From: Saururus chinensis
Taxonomy: Eukaryota > Streptophyta > Magnoliopsida > Piperales > Saururaceae
DNA: 64,000 nt
Assembly (NCBI GenBank): GCA_035235625.1
Contig: CP141146.1
Span: forward strand, 12,456,501 to 12,520,500
Direction of reading: 5' to 3'
Positions 44,012 to 56,239 of this stretch are shown one piece after another. The notes beneath the pieces were generated by a model, which had not been told where the DNA came from, searched no databases, and worked only from the letters and a program-made list of their open reading frames with translations. Every line of letters starts with the position of its first letter. Position 1 is the first letter of the stretch. The position numbers were made by a program, and so were the translations under genes.

Positions 44012-46198
44012 ACCAATATGAGTGTCTACACGAGAGAGAAAGAAGGGGAGGTGGGCATGTTATTGTAGTGCTGTAATATACTAAGTTTACAGTATTAATG
44101 TCTTTCTCCCCCTTTGTCGGTTCATTTCCCAATCCATATTGACATATTTGATAGTTTATGAAGATTATTGTTATATGGGTAGGTTTTTATGATAGTTTAT
44201 ACTCTAGTGGCTCGTCTTTTCTGACCATGGAATGTTGTGAAGTCAGGATTCTTCCACTTCTTCCTTAAGTTACCGTCTCTCTCTCTATCTCTAGATAGTG
44301 AGGCTCGTCCATTTGCAGAGAACCGAATTTGGGAGGAGGTGGGGGTGGGGCAGGCGGGTCTGGATCCTGACCGGAGGGTGGTCCGAACCGGGGAAGGCGC
44401 CAAAAGCCGACAAAAAAGTTGAGGCCGGGCCCATGAAATGGGGGCGAAATTTGGGAGAAATTAGGGTTTGGGGGTGTGTGTTTGATTGAATAGATGGAGG
44501 TGAATTGACAGAGAAAGGATGAGAGAGAGTGTTGGAATCATAATTCGGTCGGCTCGTACTTGTCCCCGTTGTTCACGTTTCGCTGTCAGCCCGGACCGGG
44601 GCGGCCCGGCCCGGCTCGGCTCGGCTGGCTTGGACATACGATCTCACTTGCGTGTTAGGCTGGCATTCCACTATGGAGAACAAGTGTAGGAGTATTATAT
44701 TAGGAAAGGAAGACAACATGCAGTCTAGTGACATTTGTCCGCTTTGGATTAATGGACCCAAATCCTCTTATAAAGTTTTATTAACTCTTAATTTATTCTA
44801 ATCTATAGTGCACATGTTAGTACATATTAGTAATTAACGTATACGATGTTACCTACATTAACATGTATGCTATTGCGCTTATATGAATGAATAGTTGAGC
44901 CGACGGATCATGATCTACCATTGTATTGTACAATTAGTATATATACATCAGGCATATATATATCCGGTGCATATTAATGGTTCTTATGTGAATCGTGGCT
45001 GGTGAAGTTTCAGCATTGGGTGTGGGTTGATGCAGTCTTGGGTAGGTACTTGTGTTTGCCTCTTGTAAAAGCTTTGATTGGCGGCTGCAATTTTTAGGGA
45101 ATAAATGCTATTTAAAGGTTATTTGTGCACATGAGATGATAAATGAAGTATTGTATCAGCCACTTAGAGTCCATTATTAAGAATATTTTTAATAAAAGCT
45201 TTACATATATAAGTTGAAGTTCTAGGTAAGGCTAGCCCAATCATAACACACTAGACTGGAGAAAATAAGTGCCACTACAAAGTGAGTAAGTATAAAGGTT
45301 TAGACAACTGGCTTTCAGCTCATGGAAAATATGGAAATATTGTATTGTTTTTCATTAGAAACTTAGGAAATAATATTGTATTCAACGTGATTGCATCAAA
45401 TAAAAAATGAAAGGTATTTGGATGTAATGTAACCCTTGTAAAGATGGCTACCCTTGTTGTTGATGCAGGGAACTGTGGCAACAACGAGTTGAGGCCCATG
45501 AGGATCAAAAGAAAGGAAAGGTAAGGCAGTACTCATCGACTGTTCCAAGAAAAAGACGTAAAGATGAAGTAGCTTAGTCGTTGACGGCAAAAATAGCTCA
45601 TAATGAAATCTAAAGTATAATGGCGAACGATACGTGTTGAGGGGGCCATATTAAATTTAAAAAACGTGTGAAAAATCATGTTGGTTAGAGACAACATTGT
45701 ACTTACGTACTATTGCCAAAGATACACTATAGTCTTTAAAACCAGATTAATGTGCTTTGGTTTTAAGATAGTGTGTTTTTTGCCAGATATTATTATTAGT
45801 TGAACTTTGATTTAATTTGATTAAATAGAATGTAAACGAAAGAATCCTATGAGGTTGGAAAATAAAATTATTTACCTTTCAAAATATGTATAATACTAGT
45901 CAAAGTGCACATGCAAGCGTATGTAGTGAATATAGAGTTCATTTGTCACTTCTTGTTTCACAAATAGTTAGATGAATCATTTAGTCATTGAATATAATCC
46001 AATTAGAAACTTTAATGGAGAACTATAAGAGATTAGTTAAAGAAATATTCATTTATATATTTCACAAAAAGTAAGAACTAAGTCCGTGGAAAAAATATTC
46101 TAGTACACCTCTTAAATTTATCACGTTTAACTTATCTATAATATAATAGGGGAAAGAATAGCTATCATATACAATAACCGGCTAGCAACTATTAAATG
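44012..46198. other. Dof upstream region and intergenic DNA
   Basis: A CT/GA microsatellite-like tract (about 44275-44295) and a G-rich/GC-rich patch (44330-44640, with 'ccggcccggctcggctcggctgg') suggest regulatory or repeat DNA. Open frames here are composition artefacts. From 44.7 to 46.2 kb there is AT-rich sequence with no gene. Confidence 0.45.
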
Positions 46199-46342
46199 CT
46201 CAATCTGTTTCATATTAAGTGTCTAATTTGGTATTTCAAAATGAATTAAAAATTCTTTGGGCCCCTACTTTAATATAATATATAAATATAAAGTTTTACA
46301 AGTTTTATATCAATTAAGATGTCCCATAAGATATGGATGGAG
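46199..46342. mobile_element. Possible Stowaway-like MITE
   Basis: The left end 'ctcaatctgtttcatattaa' is matched in inverse by 'ctccatccatatcttatggg' (read back from 46342). The length is about 144 bp. The match is imperfect and no TA flank is clear. Confidence 0.4.
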
Positions 46343-46431
46343 TTTATAATTTTTACAGGGACATTAGAGGACTGTAAAGAGAATATTAGGCAAGTGACTT
46401 TGGTATATAGAGACAAAATTGATGTAGGTCT

Positions 46432-46910
46432 TTTTAGTTGGGGTGGGAGAAAGGTGAGATCTCTCCAAATAAGATTATGCTCATATAGGGAAGCCCGACT
46501 ACTAATTCCATTTGGTGTTGTGCTTAGACTAAGAAAGCTCTAAAAGGAATTCTTTGTATTGATGGAAGCTTCTATCTTCTCTTAGCATCCTTAGATAGGA
46601 CTTCTAACTAAAAACCCGATTAGGACAAGATTTTGATTCATTTGCGTAAATACTTGAGAGTTAGATCAGTGTCTTGCCTATTACCTATTCAAATACTTAT
46701 ATTTTTTTGTGAAGTTTTACAAGTTTTAAATGAATTAGAACCTTAAAATTTATATTTTTTATGTGGTTATAGGGTTACTATAGTATACAAATGAGGTTTG
46801 ATAAGTTCTAAACCAATTGGGACTATGAAATCGTGGTTATAAGCAATACATATTGAAGAAATTATTGCAATATTTTAGTTCTCTTAAGTTCTAAATTATT
46901 TAAGTTTGAA
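46432..46910 (+). repeat. Dispersed repeat, forward copy
   Basis: The first ~130 bp match 10420-10560. From about 46560 on, the text ('ctcttagcatccttag', 'gaagttttacaagtttta', 'tatagggtta') is the reverse complement of 55505-55870. So one repeat family, at least 480 bp long, is present three times with different truncations. Confidence 0.7.
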
Positions 46911-49900
46911 AGGGCAATATAGGCAGAACATGGCAAAAATATGTACCCCCCTTATCACTTTAATAATACTATAGATACAAAGTAAAAGAAAATTGCCAAT
47001 ATTTATCAGCCTAAGTTATGCAGGTTGGATCCCTCTCTCACTTGAGGGAGAGGTGTCAAGTTGAGAGTTGTGGGAAAAAAGTGCATGACTTTTACCTATA
47101 AAATAAAAGGAAAATTTATAACATGGAAAATATTGAATCCTCTATGTAGCATAGTAGCATAGCACTACATATATGATAGTATGTAATTTTTTTTACCTAC
47201 GTTCATTTTTGGATTAATAGCCTAGCTAATCTATACTTAGAATTTGTACTTAAACCTAAATGTGTAGAAAGTAGACTCCAAGCTAGTTGTAATGATAACG
47301 AACAGACAAGGGACATATATTCTTTCAAAGTGGACACTTTATGTAGGACCCGACTACCTGATTAAGCATGGAAAAATGACCAAGGTCTTAAAATTTACGG
47401 GTATTATAGATGGTCATAGCCAATAGTTTGGGATAGGAGGAGTCATTGGAAACATTGACGACACCAACAAATCCAATGGTGTATAGAGCTAAAACCAGGC
47501 CGGGTTGGCAAGGCGAGGGCTGGACCTAGCCTTATCCCGCCAACCTATTTCCCTGCCCTGGCCATAGGCAGGGTTTCAAAAGTCCCTAAGGTGCTGGATC
47601 AGACCGGGATGATTTTTTTGTCTTTATATTAATTTATTTAAAAAATAAAAAAAACTACGATCTATGGGTGAGGTCCCCTAAGTTAACCCCATAAGACACA
47701 AAATAATATGTCTTTCGCCTTTAGGTGGGGTTATTCACAACTAATCATGATGACTTGCAAGCTTAAAATTCATAAACTTATTTAAAATATGCAACCTCCT
47801 CTTTTTCTCCTTCCCTTTTAACCTATGCCAAACTGTCAAAAAATATAAAAATAATTATTTTAATACTTAAGAGCATGCCAAATGAGCCTACGGGCTTTAT
47901 TCCCCTTAGCACTAGAACGACCCTATTTAATTCAAGCTAGAAATTTTGAGGCCCGACCCTAAGATTGGGCTCAAAATTTCAGCCCTTACTGGCATTTTTA
48001 AGGGCCAGGCAAGGCCAGTGAGCTGACCCTTAAAAGTTTCACCCCTCGTGGTGCACCATCAATGAGGATGGAGATAGGTGGGAGCAAGGCGACCTTGGGT
48101 AGAGACAGGGTCAATGACGAGGGGGGATGATAGCCAAAAGGCAGGGAAGAGGAGGCGATTGTTTTCAAAGAGGAGGCGTCATGCCCTCAATTTTCTAAAG
48201 AAAAATATTTTTATTTTTTGAAATGTGATACAACAAAATAAAATTGTAAGAGAGAAAAACTTTTCAAAAGGGGTTGTGTAATCATAACTTAAAAAATTCT
48301 TGGGCGCATGAATAACTATTTGTGCAAACCAAAATAATGAGTTATCATAAAAATATAGCTCTAATTAACTCAAGCAAATTAGAGAGATCCAGGAGTTGGG
48401 TGCTTGTCTGTCGTTACATCATTCTAACAATAAGTCAAAATAATTAGCACTGTCATATGCTTATTTTTATTTCATAAATAAAGATAAGAAAGAAACTTAA
48501 AAGATTAACTACTACGCTTCTACATCCTTCCCTACCCTTAGTTGCAAATATTTCCCACCTGCAATACAACACATGCATCACAAAGATGTTGAGTATATTG
48601 AATATACTTACTGGAGATAAAAAAAATTAATATAGATATAAAGTTAAATTTATCAAAACTACCCGTCATGTTCTTGTATATGATATATGCATTTGATGTA
48701 CAAATACATATATTTACCCTCCCAAAACCAAAACATTGTTAAATTTGACAACTTCAATAGTATGTGGCAACAACAAGGAGATCTCCGTAACTACTTCAAA
48801 TGTCTACCACTCTATGAGCAGCTTTAGACTAGTGATGAAGACTATAACCCACTTCACCTATGCTATGAAGCTAAGGCCCACAAGGGCTCATGGACCCAAG
48901 TGGTCTCGATTCTCAATGTTTCATAATTATTGAGACCTCATATTTTGCATTACACTAGAGTCATGCTTCTTTTAAAGCTATAACCCGTTTGGGCCAAATC
49001 CCAAGCCTCAGAGAGATGATTTACAAAACAACAAACTCTCAAGCCATGGGGAGCCGAAAACCCATGATCATTTACTAATCATGAATCTTCTATATGTGGC
49101 TAAAAGGACCCGCTTTTGGAGTCCTATTTGATATAAGATCCATATGTTCCTGAGTGTCATACATAATGGTTTAAAGTTTCAACCCTTTGGTATACCCAAA
49201 TCTAAGGTTTACTTACCCTTATTCATAGACATATTAATTTTTATCAGGTATTTTGATATTTATTTACATTCATTATGTAAGTAAATTATACCAACAAACA
49301 TCTCATTAATAGTAAAAATATGGGCAAAAATTTTACATTGAAAATATGAACCGCAATGTCATCAGTTAACCCATGACGTGTTGGTGTTGGTACCAATGAC
49401 CATCGGCACATCTACCGACATGCCGGTCCCTCCAATAGTAAAAAAGGCTTATTTATGCCTTATACACCAATGTGATCATCGACACATCGACTCTCCTACT
49501 TCTCCAACTATTGACATCCCATCGACACATCAATGGTTCAACGAAAGATCAAATCAATTTCCACAATTATCTTGCAATTACCTTCACTAAAACTAAAACT
49601 AAGCAATTTACTTTACCTTCACTAAAAATAAGCAATGCAAGAACAGACATGCATACATGATACATATAGTTGTTGAGATGAGTACAATGATCATCTGTTT
49701 CCCAACTAGCTTAAGGTGCTGTGAAATGGATGATCTATATATTTATTTCATATTTTAACAGTAGCCACCATCACTCTACCTACTACTCTCACTGCCCTGT
49801 CCCCTTTCCAAAAGTTTTAACTCCAAGCTACCTATAACCTTAGGTTGCTAGAGTATAAAACTTCTCTATCTACCTTAATCACATAAAAATACACCATAGC

Positions 49901-50033
49901 CGCCAATTTCATATCCTCTATTTTTTGTTTACTTCCTCCCTTGTCGAGCTTTCATACTTTTCCAAATATGGTTAATTTTTTACATCATTTTGCTCTAACT
50001 AGCCATACTTTTTTTTTTTGCATAATTGAAATA
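46911..50033. other. Intergenic AT-rich DNA, no gene recognised
   Basis: From 47490 to 48060 there is the 'ggccgggttggcaaggc / ggcccgaccct' dispersed wording. From 49370 to 49560 'atcggcacatctaccgaca' and 'catcgacacatcgactc' give a weak internal repetition. A TATA-like 'gagtataaaac' at about 49852 has no gene downstream. No open frame looks real. Confidence 0.45.
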
Positions 50034-50232
50034 CTCCCTTCGTCATAAATTAGTAGTTCTATTTATCAAAATGGTTTGTTCTATATTAATTATTTTATTT
50101 TATTTTATTTAAATGGTTAGATACTTAAAAATAAATATCATAAGCTTATTTTTCCTTCCCTAATAAGTGAGTTTCATCATTCAATAAAAATTATAATTTT
50201 TAAATATAATTATTAATATGGGACGATGAAAG
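50034..50232. mobile_element. Stowaway-like MITE, 199 bp
   Basis: The left end 'ctcccttcgtcataaattag' pairs with the right end read back as 'ctttcatcgtcccatattaa'. TA flanks both ends ('aata|ctccc' and 'gaaag|taat'). AT-rich interior, no coding capacity. Confidence 0.75.
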
Positions 50233-52500
50233 TAATATATTAGGCAAAAAGGCAGTGAGAAAACAAAGCAGAGGCAAGAAGACAACCAAAACAAGGAAAA
50301 TCAGAAGAAGAAAAAAACATAAATAAAAGCAAGAACAACTCGCGAGCCTAAGCCAAGCTACTAACTAAGACATATAAAAAGAATGAGAACTAGTCTTGCC
50401 ATAATTCACTTAAAAAAGAACAGCTAGAAACAATATTGGCTTTTAGAGAGAAAACCGCTGAAACAAATCTTGTAACAAATGATTGTTGAGATGATCTTTT
50501 GCCTTCGAAAATACGCTTCTTCTTTTCATACAAATTAAGGAAATATAGATTGAGAATATAATTTTAATAAGAGAACCAGCTTGCTGATTCCAGTCAATAA
50601 AATTAATTCATCTCAGCTTCAAAGTGAAGAATGATTCTATATATAGATGTCGCACCTAACATAGATTTATACGCCAAATAGACTTTAAACATGGGCGAGT
50701 GAAGAGTATGTGACTTCTTATTCCACATTGGATATATGCATAGAGAGAACCTACTAATAATTTGAAATCCTCTATGGCAAAGGTTTTCATGGGTAAGAAG
50801 ATTATTATTCATTGCTAGCAAGCCAACTCATATACACTAAAATTGTTAAATTTTTTTCAAAATTGTATTGTAAAGTTAAACCTAAATTAATAGAAAAACA
50901 AAAAAGTTAGTACAAGCTCGGGCTTACATTATCACGGGGTAGCGAAGCGTGATAATTGTGACATGTGTTAGGGCGTACATACGTGTGGGTGTGTTGTTTA
51001 CTTGATGTACATGTGTTGCGGGAGTTGCATGCAATATTACACACCTAGTTGTATTATGCATCACACACGCATTTATGCCCCAGGACGTGTCACGAATAAT
51101 ATACGAACCCGCAACATTTGTGGCCAGTTCACACAATGCATGCGTACCAAATATACAACATATTTACACGTGTGCGCGCCTAATTAGTTGTCATAAATAG
51201 TACACTTCATTGCCTAATAATAATGCACTCCCGTATGAGCCAAAGCATAGTCTTTGGATCTCGATGCAACAACACAAGGGGGCATGTGATGATCAAAACC
51301 TATTTGCCCCATGAGTTATATATGTTGTTGGATCGAAATCCAATGACCCATAAAACCCAGATTTATGTTGATGTATGTGATTATGGGTTTATACAAAGGG
51401 ATCTAAGAGAAAATTATTTTAGTGATATAAAAGTTTATATGTAATGAACCTATTTCATCATCCAAACATTGTTGATTGTAAGTAGAGCCTACTTTTTTTA
51501 AACACTACTAATCAATAATATTTAGATAATAAAATAAGTTGATCATGTATAAACCTTTACTTCAGCATAGCATTACTTAAATTAATATCTATTTTCTCTT
51601 GGATGAGAAGTCTCCTACCCTGTGTTTTACATAATTAATGTGTTTTATATAATTAATATACCTATTTTAATATAATCGGTGGATATCTCCCGTCTATATA
51701 TAGGTTATGGGTTGGGTTGGCTAAAACAAATTCACCATTTGTGTATATGTGCTGGGCCCGCTAAAATATAAGGGGTGACAGACTCTTCATCCTCTTCTCT
51801 TCCCAAACCGCCTTTCAACCTCGAGGTGGGTCTTCTTCGGTTATCATAATCCCACCTAAAGGAGCTGCCGGCAGCAGCCACTATTTCAAAGATTGTGGCT
51901 ATGGAACAACCCTAGCAACTAGCAAATAGAAGGTACATGCACACAAGCAGTCGTACGTACCCATGGACCACCATGAGAGTGGCACATGGACCGAGCCCAG
52001 CTGCACACCCACTATACAGTGATTGAGACATCTGATGGGGCAGCCACTAAGCATGTGATGTGGCCAGATTGGTTGGTCTGCAGTGTCTTTCTGACTCTCA
52101 GCCCCATGGTGTGCCTGCAACTGCTGAGATCAATGCAGTCCGGAAAGAGGCAATCATCAACAACTCACAGAAGTAGGAAGGAACTCATCCAACCACCCCA
52201 TGTCTGATCATCTCTTGATGCAAAAGAGCTGTTTCTCTCTGTGTTCCTTCCAACAGAAGTGGAAGAACCACCCAAGAGCTTCTGACATGCTCACCTCATT
52301 CTTGATCAACTGTACCCGCGTATTGGACGATCAGATAGGCAGAACTCCGAGGAAGAACATTCTCACCTTCTTTTTGTTATTTACAATATATTTTTTTATT
52401 CATGTACATATATAATTATATCACTGAGAATGCTGTATAATCTTGTGTATAGCAGGGATTGCTCTCATTTTCATGTCTGTTATTTGAGTTATTTCTGTTA
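50233..52500. other. Intergenic, no supported gene; hairpin at 50928-50956
   Basis: Several short open frames (50924-51187, 51223-51444, 51899-52415) lack recognisable domains. The part from about 51780 to 52450 has balanced composition and reads like unique sequence, so a noncoding transcript is possible, but nothing in it proves one. A 12-bp palindrome 'gctgccggcagc' lies near 51864. Confidence 0.4.
50928..50956. repeat. Perfect 9-bp inverted repeat with 11-nt loop
   Basis: 'attatcacg' at 50928-50936 and 'cgtgataat' at 50948-50956. Followed within 250 bp by many 'acgtgt', 'gtgtgt' and 'acacac' words. A Helitron-type end was considered but the required CTRR-T terminus is not convincing. Confidence 0.8.
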
Positions 52501-52850
52501 CTCTTTGTATCCCATATTAAAAGCTTCCTCTGGGTAACAAAGTTTGTCCCATAGTAGTTTCATTTGACTTTAAAAAAGTGTGTTAGCTTATTTTCTATTC
52601 ACTAATTACCTATAGATGCCATAATTTAATAAAAAATAATAATTTTATAAATAAATCTAAAAATATGAGATAGATAATATTATTTTAATGTCATATTAAT
52701 AGCTTCATTTGAAAAAATTATCTTTTATTAACAGAAAGTATGCCAGAAGTTTATTTTGTATTTACGTAGCTGTAGATACCAATATTTAATAAAAATTACT
52801 ATTTTTTTAAATAAATCTATAAATATGAGACAAAGAGAATATTATTTTTA
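52501..52850. mobile_element. Tandem dimer of a Stowaway-like MITE
   Basis: The outer ends are 'ctctttgtatcccatatt' (52501) and, read back, 'ctctttgtctcatattta' (about 52837), with TA before the left end. Inside, 'aataaatct(a)aaaatatgaga' followed at 52690-52710 by 'gtcatattaatagcttcatt' marks a second end/start pair, so two related units lie head to tail. Confidence 0.55.
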
Positions 52851-53429
52851 ATATCGATAAGTTCACCCAAAATATTATTCAATGAAAAAGAGGGGAATAC
52901 AAGTGTTTAAGAGGCTACAAACGTTGGGAAAAAATTGAAGAAACTACAAGTTCCATCTCCCACATTTTTAGCTAAGCAAAGGTGCAATTGTGCTCAAAAC
53001 ATATATTCTAACTTCAGTATCAACTTCGAGCAAGAACGCACCTTTAATTTGTGTGTAATATCCTTGCTGCAATAGATCATTCTAACATTCTTTTTATTAA
53101 AATTTATAAAAAAGGAGGTAACAAAACTCTTGACATAGTAATCTAATTAGGTTTTTTAAAGCCACATGATCAAAGAAAGCAAGATAGACTTCATCACTAC
53201 ATATTCCCATGATACATCTATCCATGAGCTGGTCAATTTGCATTTTGTAGAGACTGGGGGCCAACATTCTGATTGCCTCAATCTAAGATTATGATAATCT
53301 CAAATCTGCCACAGGGTTATCCTGAATTGATGCATTGCATAATAGCCTTCATTACCGCCTAATTATCCTCATTTGGGCTTTCTTTATTTGAAGTGGCGGC
53401 CAGGAAGAATATTAAAAAATAAAAAAGTG
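52851..53429. other. Intergenic AT-rich DNA
   Basis: No gene or clear repeat is seen. It borders the GC-rich island on the right. Confidence 0.4.
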
Positions 53430-53930
53430 GACGGGTCGTATCGATACGTACGTCCGTACGTACCCTTCTAAATACCCAGAGAGGCGAGAATAATATTGCC
53501 GCTCAAGCCGCGCCTACTGGAGCCGAGCTGGTGGCTGACGTCGGATTGCGCGGGCGAAAGGGAAGACGCAAACGGCGGCGACTGGGAGCCGTCAGATGAG
53601 TGGAGGGTGGGCCCCGGAGATATCTCTTCCAATCAAAACATGGCACGTGCGTGATTGAACGCCGCGAATATTTCGGGCCGCGCCCTCCGAGACGGAAGGG
53701 GCGGGGGATGAGGGAGACGTGGACTGCGGGGCCCGCGTGGGACACGCGCGTGCGGATTTCCCACCAAACGAAGCAAAGAATCCAGCGGGGATGAGGGACG
53801 CGAATTCCCCGTTTTGCCCCCAACCGGGTGGCCACATGGTTGGCTGACGTCATCTGGGATTCTTGTCTGACGTGGACGGCACGGACTTGGTGGGACGCAC
53901 GTCAGCCCCTTTAACTCTCACTAGTCTGAC
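53430..53930. promoter_or_regulatory. GC-rich island with clustered ACGT (bZIP-type) and TCP-type motifs
   Basis: About 500 bp of GC-rich, CpG-rich sequence in AT-rich surroundings. Motifs seen: TGACGTC at 53536-53542, GTGGGCCCC (TCP-like) at 53607-53615, CACGTG at 53644-53649, GACGTGG near 53716, TGACGTCA at 53845-53852, TGACGTGG at 53868-53875, CACGTCA at 53898-53904, and a 'cgtacgtccgtacgtac' stretch near 53447. ACGT cores are bound by bZIP and bHLH factors. A minus-strand TATA-like 'tatttagaag' lies near 53467-53476. The minus-strand open frame 53503-53853 (116 aa) is Arg-rich with no domain and is probably a composition artefact. No gene is visible on either side. Confidence 0.5.
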
Positions 53931-55504
53931 TCATCTAGGCCCACAGTAAGATAATTACAATTTAATCCTTGTGGTTAGTACTTTTTGCATGTTGCTCCTT
54001 AGTGTACGTTACGTGGGCCAAGACGGGTCGGAGCTGGGCTCAGGACCTAACCCACCTAACTTTGCCTGGGCCTGGACCAGCACTGGATGGGCTTCCAAAA
54101 GGCCACCCACAGCCCAACACTAAGTAGGCTGGGCCAAGCTATGGGCTTTTGAGCTTTGTTAAAAATTACATATTCTATTTTGTATAGAGAACTTTTCAGT
54201 GGGGCCCCACAAAAGAGGCTCTTGGCCTTTATGTGGGGTACATTAGTACATAGACCAGGTTGACTTGTAATAAATGGACAAACTCTTCCATCCCTTCTTC
54301 TTCTTATAGCCTACTAGAAAAACATAATTTTGAGCCCAAGATGGGCCTATTAGCTTGAGCCCTTGGGCTTGAGCCCCATCCTATTTACAACGGGCCTTAA
54401 AATTTTAAGCTTAGACCATAGACGGGCCTGAAATCTTAGGCCCTCACACTCAATTTTATAGGCCTAGTAGGGCCGGGTAAACGGGTTAACCCGCAAAAGT
54501 TTTAATCCTAGTATTAATATGTCAAACTTGTTAATAATTCTAATTTAGTTCCAGGTGTTATTTTATAATTTAGCCTTTTTGTTAAGGACTATTTTAAGTA
54601 TATATATTTAATAAATTGATCCAACCACTTTCCGAATTGATGTCCATTTTTTCGATTTGACTTGATCATAAACCTGATTAGATCAAGAATTGAGAGCTAA
54701 ATGGCCTAACCCAAAAGTACCTGCTAAAGTTTCAACCCTTGCATGAATCAATTCTAATTTAGTTCTAGGTATTATTTATAATTTAGTCTTTTTGTTAAGA
54801 CCTATTTTAAGTAATATCTCATGTCAGATTATAATACAAATAAATTAGTGTACTATAGAACTTTCAAATTTTGACTATTTTACCTATATCTTAAATTATT
54901 AATCCATATTTTACCCCTACTTAACCCACCTAATCTTTAAGAAGCCCAAAATATGAAAATTATGATTCCTATTTTTTAGGGTAAATTAATTTTAATTTTA
55001 AAATATTATACTTTGCAATCCGAAATTTAGATTTGTACGTTCTTGGTATTTTTAGAATGCTCTTGACGAGTTTTATCTAATGAGATTCACATGACTATGC
55101 TTTTTCAACCTTTTCTTATGCCCCATGTATATAATATACTTCTTAATAATTATTTTTTATATTTTTATACATATCATACATATTTGGATGTGTACTTTTA
55201 ATGCCATTGAAAAACCTTTGAAGAGCTCTATCAAATGCAACCTACTGCCTAACTAGTCTTGAGTATGAATAACATGCTCCAAAATACAATGTCCTCTTGT
55301 ACCATTGTCTTTGCTAACATATGATATAATATTTAACCTATGAGATTTAAATTTGGAGTTGCCTACTATAAATGTATATAGGTTAATATAGAGCTTATGT
55401 ATATAATTAATAATCATTGTGATCCTCAAAACAATGTATTATTAAAATGAGAAGGGGGAGGAGATTTTTGTCACAATATTCTATATATCCCTTTTAAATA
55501 AACT
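53931..55504. other. Intergenic, dispersed repeat debris
   Basis: From 53998 to 54520 the 'gggccaagacgggtcgg', 'ggcctagtagggccgggt' wording of the GGCC-type dispersed repeats recurs; the phrase 'tctaatttagttc(c/t)aggt(g/a)ttatt' near 54540 and 54760 shows an internal duplication of about 80-100 bp. No gene. Confidence 0.5.
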
Positions 55505-55870
55505 CTTAATTAATTTAGAACTTAAGAAACCATAAATATTTTAATAATTTCTCCAATACATTTTACCTTGTAGCCACATAAAAAATATAGATTTCATAGT
55601 CTTAATTAGTTTAAAACTTGTCAAACCTCATTTGTATACTCTATTAACCCTATAGCAGCATAAAAACATATGGAATTCAAAGTCATAATTGATTTAGAAC
55701 TTGTAAAACTTCACAAGAAAATACAAGTATCTAAATATGCGAATAAGCAAGAGACTTTAACTCTCAAGTATTTACACAAATGTATACAATTTTTGTCTTG
55801 ATTTGGTTATAAATTTAGTTGGAAGTCCTACCTAAGGATGCTAAGAGAATATAGAAGCTTGCTTCCCTCA
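55505..55870 (-). repeat. Dispersed repeat, inverted copy
   Basis: Reverse complement of about 46545-46910. Shared words (read back) include 'agcatccttag(g/a)tagga', 'acaagttttaaa', 'ggttactatagtata' / 'gggttaatagagtata' and 'gaaattatt'. Its continuation would lie beyond 55870, where the Gypsy element is inserted. Confidence 0.65.
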
Positions 55871-55895
55871 TTACAACTATGATCAATTGATAAAC

Positions 55896-56214
55896 TGATG
55901 TGCTCGGAGTGGGCACAATCGGTACCTTGGAGATTCACGGAGGAAAAGGGGAGGAAGAAGGAAGAAAGGGGAGATAAACTAGTTCTTTAATTGCATAACC
56001 CGCACCAAGGAAGGGGACGACCCTCTTATGGGGAGTCGTGCCCTCCTACATTGGGGAATGTGCCACTAGTGGGCCCGACTATCCTGTGGTCCACTAGCGC
56101 TCCTATTACAGTTCAATAAGTAAATACAAATGCAAATAATCCTCAAATATAAGGAAAACTAGCCTAATGTACTAAAATAAAGATAAAGGAAGAGTCGGGT
56201 GATCGTGCACAACA
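55896..56214 (-). repeat. 3' LTR of the Gypsy element (319 bp)
   Basis: Starts 'tgatgtgctcggagtgggc' and ends 'gatcgtgcacaaca' (plus view), so read on the element strand it is TGTTGTGC...CACATCA. A purine-rich 'gcgtggtggag' lies just inside as the polypurine tract. Confidence 0.88.
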
Positions 56215-56239
56215 CTCCACCACGCTTCTACTATTCGCC

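Noticed and set aside
50928-50956. Helitron 3' end
   Set aside because: Hairpin present, but the CTRR terminus followed by T is lacking at the right distance on either strand, and no TC start was found.
51780-52450. Possible gene or microRNA precursor
   Set aside because: Sequence looks unique, but there is no significant open frame, no recognised microRNA and only short hairpins.
53503-53853. 116-codon Arg-rich open frame on the minus strand
   Set aside because: High GC removes stop codons in several frames at once; overlapping frames on both strands are equally open, so it is a composition artefact.
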